Assembly: GCA_016705575.1 (NCBI GenBank)
Contig: JADIXX010000003.1
Coordinates: forward strand, 310,001 to 374,000
DNA length: 64,000 bases
Reading direction: 5' to 3'
Origin: Candidatus Aalborgicola defluviihabitans
GTDB taxonomy: Bacteria; Pseudomonadota; Gammaproteobacteria; Burkholderiales; Burkholderiaceae_C
The notes beneath the pieces were generated by a model. That model was given only the letters and a program-made list of their open reading frames with translations. It did no database searches and was not told the DNA's origin. Position numbers and translations under genes: made by a program. Below, piece after piece: positions 19,599 to 27,249 of this stretch (its first letter is position 1; the number at the start of each line of letters is the position of its first letter).

Positions 19599-19991
19599 TC
19601 AAAACACCAGCGTACGCCAGCGCAGGTCGATCGCACGGGCCATGAACTGCACAGCACCGCCGCGCCCGCAACCCGGCATCAGCATGGCCGCATCCAAGCC
19701 CTGCGCCTGCAATGCGTCCGAGCAGGCAAACAGGCGCGCGCCCATCTCGACAGCTTCTCGCAGGTTGTCGGCAATGGCTTTATCGACCCGAGGGCTGGCG
19801 CGCAGGCGGGCGGCGACCGCCGGCACCAACAGGTGCACGCTGGCCGCCGTGAAATAAATTTCGACCGGCACGTCCATGGCGGCAGCTGCCGCTGCCAGAA
19901 ACAGGGGTGTGGCCAGCCGCTCTGGCTGGCTGGGATCGGCAGCCCACATCAGAATGGCCACGCCGGCCGCATCGTGTTCGGTAAAGCTCAT
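19599..19991 (-). CDS. DsrE/DsrF-like protein
   Basis: The protein has 130 residues and a DsrE-like alpha/beta fold: an opening strand with GVAILMWAADP, the helix ATPLFLAAAAAAMD, then VEIYFTAASVHLL. A Cys at residue 90 (LFACSDALQAQGL) occupies the place of the persulfide-carrying Cys of DsrE-type sulfur carriers, and a second Cys is at 108 (MPGCGRGG). It overlaps the GcvH-like gene by 4 bp, so the two are co-expressed. It is convergent with selC. A sulfur- or selenium-transfer role is inferred from the family and the neighbours only. Confidence 0.75.
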   Translation of the reverse strand: MSFTEHDAAGVAILMWAADPSQPERLATPLFLAAAAAAMDVPVEIYFTAASVHLLVPAVAARLRASPRVDKAIADNLREAVEMGARLFACSDALQAQGLDAAMLMPGCGRGGAVQFMARAIDLRWRTLVF

Positions 19992-20455
19992 GATGCCGCC
20001 GATGTGCCAGGGTCGCCACCGTCTTCTAGCACATGGCCGTACAGCCGCGCATGTCGCGCCATGGCCGGTGCAACCGCGTCGCCGTGAGCCAGCGCAGCCA
20101 CGTCGGCAGAAAAATCGACCAGCTGCAAGCGTGCAATCCAGCCGTCGCCATAGGGATCCTGGTGGACCAGAAAAGGACGATCTTCCAGGGCAAAGTTGAC
20201 CGCCACCACCGTACCGGACACCGGCGTTTTAACCGCCACAATGGACTTGGACAGTTCCACCACAGCCACCGTGGCAGCCTGCTCTATTGCGGTGCCCACA
20301 CGCTTGGGGCGGCACATATAAATTTCGCCCGACAACGCAATGCCCAGTTCGGTAATGCCCACCGTAGCCGTTCCATCACCTTCCACCCTGGCCCAGACCT
20401 GGTGCTCCATCAGGAAATACAGATCAGGTGGATAGCTTAGTTTCAACGCAGTCAT
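19988..20455 (-). CDS. GcvH-like lipoyl-carrier protein
   Basis: The 155-residue protein has the lipoyl domain of glycine-cleavage H proteins: HQVWARVEGDGTATVGITE, then VAVVELSKSIVAVKTPVSG with Lys 70 as the predicted lipoylation site, and a C-terminal helix containing DGWIARLQL. It is not next to gcvT or gcvP. It is the first gene of a pair with the DsrE-like protein. Lipoyl-binding H-like proteins paired with DsrE/TusA carriers occur in the sHdr sulfur-oxidation system (LbpA), but no hdr genes are here. The C-terminal 25 residues are extended and low-complexity. Confidence 0.8.
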   Translation of the reverse strand: MTALKLSYPPDLYFLMEHQVWARVEGDGTATVGITELGIALSGEIYMCRPKRVGTAIEQAATVAVVELSKSIVAVKTPVSGTVVAVNFALEDRPFLVHQDPYGDGWIARLQLVDFSADVAALAHGDAVAPAMARHARLYGHVLEDGGDPGTSAAS

Positions 20456-20673
20456 GGTCTAGGTAGACGAAATAGAAATCGAAACAGACTTGACCTTTTG
20501 TCGATACAGCGGAATCGGTTATCAAAGCAATGGGTTGAATCGCCCCGGTTTTCGCGGAGGCAGGTTAGTTTAAGGCAACACTGAAAGGGTCCCCACTGAG
20601 TGGACTAGCGTTATAGCGTAATGCGACAGAACACCCGTTGGTGCCCCAGCGGTGCAATCCTACAATCGTCCGC

Positions 20674-21814
20674 ATGAGCTCACTTCATATTTCTTCTCAA
20701 TTCGATTCCGGCGCCATTGAGGTGCTGAGCCTGCAAGACCACCGCAACATCGAACTGGCCATCCGCGCCGACAATGCCAGCGACTTTGCCCAGTGGTTCC
20801 ACTTTTGTCTGCACGGGGCTGTGGGCCTGCCCGTGACCCTGCGTTTTATGAATGCCGGCGCCTGCGCTTACCCCAAGGGCTGGGATGGCTACCAGGTGGT
20901 GGCCAGCCACGACCGCCAGAACTGGTTTCGAGTCGACACCGCGTTTGATGGGACCGTGATGACAGTGCGCACCACGCCGCAGAGTAACGCTACATATTTT
21001 GCGTACTTCGAACCCTATTCGTATGAGCAGCATCTGGACCTGCTCGGTTCGGCCACCCAATCCCCGCACGTGGGCTTGCAGTGGCTGGGTAGCACATGCG
21101 ATGGCCGCGACATGAGCGTGCTGCGCATCACCGATGCCGGTAGCACCATCCCTGATGCAGAGAAGAAAAAAGTCTGGCTGATTGCCCGCCAGCACCCTGG
21201 CGAGACCATGGCGGAATGGTTCGCCGAAGGATTTTTGGAGCGCCTGCTCGACGGTGACGATTCAGTCAGCCGTGTGCTGCTGCAGCGTTGCGTGTTCCAT
21301 GTGGTGCCCAACATGAACCCGGACGGCGCAGTGCGCGGCAATCTTCGCACCAATGCGGTCGGTGCCAACCTGAACCGAGAATGGGTAGCGCCCACCATGG
21401 AGAAGTCCCCCGAGGTATTTTTGGTACGCCAGAAGATGCTGGAAACCGGCGTGGACTTGTGCCTGGATGTCCATGGTGACGAAGGTTTGCCCTACAACTT
21501 TGTGTGTGGGCTCTGAAGGTAACCCCGGCTACACCGAGCGCATCGCCGAGCTGGAGAATGCCTTCAAGGCGGCCTGGCAGGCCAATTGCCCCGATTTTCA
21601 GGACACGGTTAACTACGGGCGCAGCGAACCGGGCACCGCCAACCCCACCCTGGCCACCAACTGGGTGGCACAGCAGTTTGGCTGCCTGGCGTTCACCATC
21701 GAGATGCCATTCAAGGACAACGCCCAGCACCCCGATGCGGCCGTAGGCTGGAACGGTGAGCGCTCTAAACGCCTGGGGGCGAGCGTGCTGCAGCCTTTGT
21801 TGGCTACGCTGTAA
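20674..21814 (+). pseudogene. M14-type zinc carboxypeptidase with a frameshift
   Basis: The family is the cytosolic carboxypeptidase-like group of peptidase M14, with an N-terminal beta-sandwich domain. From ATG 20674 (MSSLHISSQF) the first frame carries the zinc site HPGE (His174, Glu177), NLNREW and the third ligand in DVHGDEGLPYNF (His267). It then stops at about 21514. The continuation, GSEGNPGYTERI through the catalytic-Glu motif FTIEMPFKD, is in another frame to 21814. The shift lies in a TGTGTGTG run at about 21500-21508; one extra base would explain it. Joined length is about 380 residues. A null allele or a sequencing error are both possible. Confidence 0.85.
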
Positions 21815-21831
21815 TCGGTTGCCGAGTCAGT

Positions 21832-22854
21832 TCAGGGGAAGTACAGCCGGTTCAGTCGGGCGGCTTCGATGTAAATGGACGGTAGCACCACCTGCCGAGC
21901 TTGCAGAGGTGTTGCGCGAATACCGACGCTGTAGTGGTTGCTCTGGCCGAAAACCGGCGGTGCGGCCGTACCGGCCTTCACCCAGGCTAAGGCCAGGTTG
22001 GTGGCCTCCTCGCCCATGACGCGCGCGGACGGCGCCACACTCAAGGCACCGCCCATTTCGACATAACTGAGACTCACGCCAAGTGGCAAAGGCTTGGCAT
22101 TGGCTTCTATCCAATGAACGATGTCGGCGGGCGGGACCGGTCGGGCATCTAACGGGCTGACCGTCAAACCCTCACAAGACAGCACCAAAAGCGCATCGAC
22201 CTTACCGTCCATGGCCTGGATGGTTGTTTGCCATGTGGCAAAGTCGGCGGGAGAATCTACGCTCACAACCTGATGCGGTGCCCAATCGTAAGCCTGAACT
22301 TGCCGGCTCTGTCCCTGACCCGTCGGCCCAGGACTGCCAATCACCGCCAGCCGCAAAGGCTTGCCTTGAAGGGCCTGCAACAAGGTGTCGCGAATGGCAG
22401 TGAGTGGCAGGGTTTCAACGATGCCTGCAACGTTGCCTGCGCCCACGTACCCATACGCCGCAGGCTCATGGTCAATGGCAGTAAAGACCACTTTGGGGCG
22501 GGCATGTCCACCATAGCGAGTCATCAAGTAATGCTGGGCTTCGTCATCGACAGCGATTACCAAGTCGGGGTCGAACTGTTCAATGGTTCGGGCCCCGATT
22601 TTGGCCGCATCTTGGCGCAGATCTTCTACGGGAAAATGGTCAATCCCAAGGTAATGCCATCGCACGAACATGGGCAGGCGGTTGCGATCCAGCGCTATGT
22701 GAATACCTTCATCGAGCCGTTGAACGGTTGATGAGTTGCGGTCCGAACTGTGCATGACCAGAATGCGGGGCTTGGCGCGGTTGAACCCACTGAGCAACAG
22801 CAATGCGACGACCAAAAATACACCCACCAAAATGGCGCCAATGCCTTGTTTCAT
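21832..22854 (-). CDS. ABC-transporter-type substrate-binding protein (PF04392-like)
   Basis: The 340-residue protein has an N-terminal membrane segment (MKQGIGAILVGVFLVVALLLL) with no lipobox Cys, so a membrane-anchored periplasmic domain is likely. Its body resembles the ABC_sub_bind family: ILVMHSSDRNSSTVQRLDEG, DLVIAVDDEAQHYL, VVFTAIDHEP and LRLAVIGSPGPTGQG. ATG 22854 overlaps the preceding gene's TGA by 4 bp. Its partner is an SLC13-type transporter rather than an ABC permease or ATPase, an unusual pairing. The ligand is unknown. Confidence 0.75.
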   Translation of the reverse strand: MKQGIGAILVGVFLVVALLLLSGFNRAKPRILVMHSSDRNSSTVQRLDEGIHIALDRNRLPMFVRWHYLGIDHFPVEDLRQDAAKIGARTIEQFDPDLVIAVDDEAQHYLMTRYGGHARPKVVFTAIDHEPAAYGYVGAGNVAGIVETLPLTAIRDTLLQALQGKPLRLAVIGSPGPTGQGQSRQVQAYDWAPHQVVSVDSPADFATWQTTIQAMDGKVDALLVLSCEGLTVSPLDARPVPPADIVHWIEANAKPLPLGVSLSYVEMGGALSVAPSARVMGEEATNLALAWVKAGTAAPPVFGQSNHYSVGIRATPLQARQVVLPSIYIEAARLNRLYFP

Positions 22855-24704
22855 ACGAGTCCCAGCGCCTCCCAATAGGGGATAGACAAGTAGGCTGCAG
22901 CCACGCGCGATAGATTCATGTAGTGGTTGTAGCGCAGAAACTCTGCTTGTTCGTAAAAACGCCCCATTCCACTGCCCACAACCTGCAGGTAAGGCGAGCA
23001 TTGGTAAGGGAGAAACCACATATCGCTAAACATCGCCGTCAAAAAGACCACCACCCACGGGTTGAGGAACTGGGACTGACCGATTGGCAGCAAAATGATG
23101 GCGGCCACCACCATGCCGGCTGTGGTAGGCAACACCAGGCGCAACGCCAACGTTACGAACAGTGCCAGGGGTATGAACAGCGCCATGCGCCCATCGACGA
23201 AAGCAAACCCGTTACCTACGCTGTGGGCCAAGGCCGTGTCCAGTCCCAGGTAACTGATGGAACGGCTCAGGCCGTCCAGGCTGAGCAGGAAAAAAATCAT
23301 GGGCCAGTCGATTTTTTGTTGAAAATCCTTTTTGCTGAACAAACCCATCAGCAACAGCCCGACCAGGAGAAAGCCGGCAATCCAGGCCGCAGACACATGG
23401 TGCCAGTCTGACGTGGCCGCGCCCAGCAAGAAAAACAAAAAACCTACCAATGCGCCCTTTTCTGCTGCGCTCATGGGGCCCAGTAGCGCCAACTGCCGCG
23501 CCAACCGTGGTTTGGGCAAACCCGCTGCGGCACCCCGCCCGAAACACAGGCGCATAAATACCAAATGGAGCAAAGTCACCGTGGCAGCTGCCACGCTGGC
23601 TGCGACAAACCAAAACAACCCCTGGAACTGCACCTGCAGTTGCCCCGGCAGCATGGTAATTACCGTCAAATTAGAGGATTTGCTGGTCAGGAACATAGGT
23701 GACAACAACATGGCCCCCGAAAACGTGGCCGCCATCAAAGCAGTAGCTGCCTTGCTTTTAGCTTGTAAACCCAGTCCATCCACCATGTCGCGGTAAAACG
23801 GCAAAACCAGCGATAGCCGGGCATTGGCTGAGGGCATGATGGGCGACAGAATGTAGCCTGACAGCACCAACGCAGTTTGGTGCCAAAAAGGCGTATCTGG
23901 CAGGCGCAGTAGCAGCCACAGCATGAAGCGGTAACTCAGACCCGAGGCCGAAATAACCGCTGCCAGTGCATACACTCCCAGCAACGTGGGCAGCGTGCGG
24001 GACGAAAACCCGGCTAACGCAACCTCGTAGGGCACCAGTCCCACAATTAGCACGGCCACAATGGCCACCAAGGGCGGCACAAATTCGTCGGCCAGAGTGA
24101 ACACCCACATCAGCACCGTCGCCGACAAGATGGCCAAGAACAAGGCCGCCTCGACCGCCAGACCGGCCATGCTGCCTAAAAAATAGATAGCCGGTGGCAC
24201 CATCACGGTTGCCAGCCAGCCCGCTGTTTCGCGTCGGGACAAGGGCACCGCTGGCTTTTTTCGAGGTGTCCCGGACTTCAGGAAGGGCTCGCCCCCCACA
24301 TGTCCCATTAAACCCAGCAAGGCCCGCGACCGTAAGGATGTGGCCGTGAGTGACAGTTCCTGCAGCGTCTCGCGGGGAACGCGCAGCGCCCGCACTGGCG
24401 TGGTGGCAATGGTGCCACACAGGTACGTCGCATGATCACTGGCCGCCTCTTCGCCACAGCGGCGCATGGTCAACTCTACCGAGCGGCCGCTGGCGGTGCT
24501 CAGCAACAACTCACCCGATTCGATCAGGTACAGGAAGTTGGCGGGGTCGTCCTGGGTGCACACACTTTGCCCAGGAGAAAATTCCACGCTTTGCACAGCG
24601 CCCACCAACCGCGCCAACTCGTGTCCGGTGATGTCTGCAAAGAGCGGATCTTGGCGCAACCGGTGCGCGTACTCGGAATCTTTGTTGTGTTCGGACACAG
24701 CCAT
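22851..24704 (-). CDS. cyclic-nucleotide-binding domain fused to an SLC13/DASS transporter
   Basis: Residues about 15-130 form a Crp-like cNMP-binding domain (FADITGHELARLVGAV, SPGQSVCTQDDPANFLYLIESGE). Residues about 155-615 form a multi-helix anion symporter of the DASS/SLC13 type, with the helix-rich stretch IPLALFVTLALRLVLPTTAG, SNLTVITMLPG and FLPYQCSPYLQVVGSG. The canonical phosphate-like PRxEEA of the cNMP pocket is not obvious, so ligand binding is unproven. It is translationally coupled to the downstream binding protein. Substrate is probably a dicarboxylate or other anion by family only. A fusion of this type would give intracellular gating of uptake. Confidence 0.8.
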   Translation of the reverse strand: MAVSEHNKDSEYAHRLRQDPLFADITGHELARLVGAVQSVEFSPGQSVCTQDDPANFLYLIESGELLLSTASGRSVELTMRRCGEEAASDHATYLCGTIATTPVRALRVPRETLQELSLTATSLRSRALLGLMGHVGGEPFLKSGTPRKKPAVPLSRRETAGWLATVMVPPAIYFLGSMAGLAVEAALFLAILSATVLMWVFTLADEFVPPLVAIVAVLIVGLVPYEVALAGFSSRTLPTLLGVYALAAVISASGLSYRFMLWLLLRLPDTPFWHQTALVLSGYILSPIMPSANARLSLVLPFYRDMVDGLGLQAKSKAATALMAATFSGAMLLSPMFLTSKSSNLTVITMLPGQLQVQFQGLFWFVAASVAAATVTLLHLVFMRLCFGRGAAAGLPKPRLARQLALLGPMSAAEKGALVGFLFFLLGAATSDWHHVSAAWIAGFLLVGLLLMGLFSKKDFQQKIDWPMIFFLLSLDGLSRSISYLGLDTALAHSVGNGFAFVDGRMALFIPLALFVTLALRLVLPTTAGMVVAAIILLPIGQSQFLNPWVVVFLTAMFSDMWFLPYQCSPYLQVVGSGMGRFYEQAEFLRYNHYMNLSRVAAAYLSIPYWEALGLV

Positions 24705-24739
24705 GGGAATTGCAGTTGTTTGGGAGGTAATAGCGCAAA

Positions 24740-25603
24740 CTATCGAGGCATGGTAGCGCAGGCATCACTCAAGCCAAAGCGGCGCGACAAGATGGCGTCA
24801 AAGGTCTTGGTCGGCAGCAGCAGCTTGAGCAAAGGAAACAAGGTGCTGCCCTTGCCACCACGTAAACGCAGAGATGGTGCGTTTTGCAAAAGGGCATCAA
24901 CCAGCGGGGTCACAAACGCGTCGGCCGGAGTAGCACCCACCTGGCCGGCCTGCGCACGGGCGCGGATGCCTTTTTCCACGCCACGGTACAGCGAATCGGC
25001 TGGCAACTGGATAGCCGCCTCGGCATGTGCGCCAAAGCTGGACTGCACGCCACCGGGTTGCACGGTGACCACGCGAATGCCAAATGGTGCCAGCTCCATG
25101 CGCAAGGCGTCGGTGAGCGAATGCAGCGCCGCCTTGCTGGAACAATAGGCTCCGGCAAAAGGCGTAGTGAACAGCCCGACGATGCTGCCAATGTTGACAA
25201 TGACGGCCCCACCTTTTCTGCCGGAGCTGCCAGCCGGTGCAGCACGCAGCAACGACAGTGCCGCGCGTGCCACCGCAAAGGGAGCAATGACATTGGTTTC
25301 ATACTGGCGGCGCAAGTCTTCACGTTGCAAGTCCAGCACGGCGCCCACCTGCGAGAAGCCGGCGTTGTTTACCAAAATGTCGATGCGGCCCTGCTCGCTG
25401 CGGACCACCTCCATGGCGGTGGCAATGCTGGCATCGTCATTCACGTCTAGTTCCAGGGTTCGCAGACCGAGTTGCTCCAAATTTGCCAGGCTTTCAACCC
25501 GGCGTGCTGTGGCGTACACCGTGTGGCCGCGCTGGTGAAACGCGCGCGCCATGGCGGCTCCAATGCCGCTGGAGCAACCGGTGATCAAAATGCATTGGGG
25601 CAT
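24740..25603 (-). CDS. short-chain dehydrogenase/reductase
   Basis: Classical SDR of 287 residues with the cofactor motif ITGCSSGIGAAMARAF at 7-22, NNAG at about 86, and a YCSSKAALHSL active site (Tyr-x-x-x-Lys) near 153-160. The catalytic Ser is likely in NIGSIVGLF. The substrate is not readable from sequence. It is divergent from the MFS pump at 25700, with about 95 bp between. Confidence 0.88.
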   Translation of the reverse strand: MPQCILITGCSSGIGAAMARAFHQRGHTVYATARRVESLANLEQLGLRTLELDVNDDASIATAMEVVRSEQGRIDILVNNAGFSQVGAVLDLQREDLRRQYETNVIAPFAVARAALSLLRAAPAGSSGRKGGAVIVNIGSIVGLFTTPFAGAYCSSKAALHSLTDALRMELAPFGIRVVTVQPGGVQSSFGAHAEAAIQLPADSLYRGVEKGIRARAQAGQVGATPADAFVTPLVDALLQNAPSLRLRGGKGSTLFPLLKLLLPTKTFDAILSRRFGLSDACATMPR

Positions 25604-25699
25604 GGGTTAGGTCTCGTAAAGGGGCAGCAGGAAAAATTGCATCCGCGACTCGGGCAGTGCGCTGTGACAAAGCGGTTGAATGTGTAATATACGGTGTAC

Positions 25700-27169
25700 A
25701 TGCCCCACCCCGAAACACTGGACGGTCTGCAAGCTCGCTATGGGGAGCGCTACCGCTGGCTGCTGTTGCTGACCGTGATGATTGGCACCGTTGCATCCAT
25801 CATGTCGTCCACCATCATCAACGTGGCCGTGCCCGATATGAGCCGCTACTTTGTGCTGGGGCAGGACCGCATGCAATGGGTGTCATCCGGCTTCATGGTG
25901 GCCATGACGATTTCCATGCTGACCACGCCGTGGCTGCTGTCGCGCTTTGGCTATCGCCGTACCTATTCAGGCGCCATTGTGCTGCTGCTGGTGGGTGGTG
26001 TGGTGGGTGGGATTTCCAATAATTTTGATCTGGTGCTGGTAGCCCGGGTTGCGGAGGGGCTGGCTTCTGGTGTGGTGCAGCCAATACCCGCCATCATCAT
26101 TCTGCGGGCGTTTGCCTCCAGCGAACAAGGACGGGCCAGCGGGATTTTTGGCATGGGCGTGGTGCTGGCGCCCGCGATTGGCCCCAGCGTGGGCGGGCTG
26201 CTGGTGGACTGGTTTGGCTGGCGGTCCACTTTTTTCATGGTGGTGCCGTTCTGTCTGGCGTCGATCTACATGGCGCGCAAATTTATTCCGATTGCCAACT
26301 TGGCGGCCGATGCGGACAAGGCGGTTAAGGCGACGCTGGATTGGATGGGTCTGGCGCTGGCAACCATTGCCACGCTCAGTTTGCTCAACGCACTGGTGAC
26401 ATTGCAAAGTGGCTCCCTGGTCCACTCCGCCTTGTTGTTGGGGCTGTCGGTGGCGACTTTGCTGGCTTTTGTGAAATGGCAGCATCGCCTGAGCCATGTC
26501 CACAGGGGGCCGCACCAGCAGGCTCCCTTGATGAATCTGGCGCTTTTCAACCACCGCCAGTTCGCCATGGGCAGCATCGTGTCGTTCATTTATGGCACAG
26601 CCCTGTTTGGGTCCACCTACCTGCTGCCTGTTTATTTGCAGATGGGCCTCGGGATGTCGGCCTCGCTGGTGGGCACCCTGATGCTGCCCGCCGGGCTGGT
26701 GCTGGGCATCACCATCCCCATCGTCGGGCGGATGGCGGACCGGCAACCGACCCATGTGCTGGTGAGTATCGGTCTGGCGCTCTTGGCGCTCGGCTTTGGG
26801 TTGATGGTGACTGTAGGGCTAAAGACCGCAATCTGGGTCATCGTCATCTGGGTGATTGTGGGGCGCATCGGCCTGGGCTTTATATTGCCGTCGCTGAACC
26901 TGGGTTCCATGCGTGGCCTCTCGAAGAATCTGATCGCACAGGGCTCCAGTGTGATCGGATTCGTGCGGATGGTGGGTGGCGCGGTGGGCGTGAGCCTGTG
27001 TGCCTTGGTGCTGGAGTGGCGACTGGAGGTGCATGGGCAGTCGCTCGCACACCCCACCACCAACCCGCAGCGTTTGCTCGCCTTCAATGAATCTTTTTTG
27101 ATGCTGGCGGGCATTTGTGCCTTGGCCCTGCTGGCGGCCTGGCAGGTACGGGAGCAGCCGCACGAGTGA
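25700..27169 (+). CDS. MFS transporter, DHA2 (EmrB/QacA) family
   Basis: Integral-membrane multidrug-type exporter of about 489 residues with many hydrophobic helices. Family signs are IINVAVPDM, MQWVSSGFMVAM, RFGYRRTYS in the helix 2-3 loop, and ASGIFGMGVVLAPAIGPSVGG (the antiporter motif C). ATG 25700 is preferred to GTG 25694 two codons earlier. No EmrA partner lies next to it. A hairpin follows the gene at 27182-27202. Confidence 0.88.
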   Translation: MPHPETLDGLQARYGERYRWLLLLTVMIGTVASIMSSTIINVAVPDMSRYFVLGQDRMQWVSSGFMVAMTISMLTTPWLLSRFGYRRTYSGAIVLLLVGGVVGGISNNFDLVLVARVAEGLASGVVQPIPAIIILRAFASSEQGRASGIFGMGVVLAPAIGPSVGGLLVDWFGWRSTFFMVVPFCLASIYMARKFIPIANLAADADKAVKATLDWMGLALATIATLSLLNALVTLQSGSLVHSALLLGLSVATLLAFVKWQHRLSHVHRGPHQQAPLMNLALFNHRQFAMGSIVSFIYGTALFGSTYLLPVYLQMGLGMSASLVGTLMLPAGLVLGITIPIVGRMADRQPTHVLVSIGLALLALGFGLMVTVGLKTAIWVIVIWVIVGRIGLGFILPSLNLGSMRGLSKNLIAQGSSVIGFVRMVGGAVGVSLCALVLEWRLEVHGQSLAHPTTNPQRLLAFNESFLMLAGICALALLAAWQVREQPHE

Positions 27170-27181
27170 TATTAAAAAAAG

Positions 27182-27205
27182 GCGCTACCGATTTGGTAGC
27201 GCTTT
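27182..27205. terminator. hairpin between the MFS gene and htpG
   Basis: GCGCTACC (27182-27189) pairs with GGTAGCGC (27195-27202) around GATTT, followed by TTT on the plus strand; AAAAAAA precedes it, which serves as a T-run for the minus-strand gene. It is positioned to end both convergent genes. It forms the left part of the repeat copy at 27190. Confidence 0.6.
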
Positions 27206-27245
27206 ACGTAATATCTACGAGGGCTGGTGCCCTATTTCACTAGTA
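27190..27245 (+). repeat. dispersed Comamonadaceae-type intergenic repeat, copy 3
   Basis: The stretch contains GGTAGCGCTTTACGTAATAT followed by CTACGAGGGCTGGTGCCC, matching the TAGC..CGCTT arm and ACGAGGGCTGG core of the other copies. It fills the space between the MFS gene and htpG. Confidence 0.6.
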
Positions 27246-27249
27246 ACTT

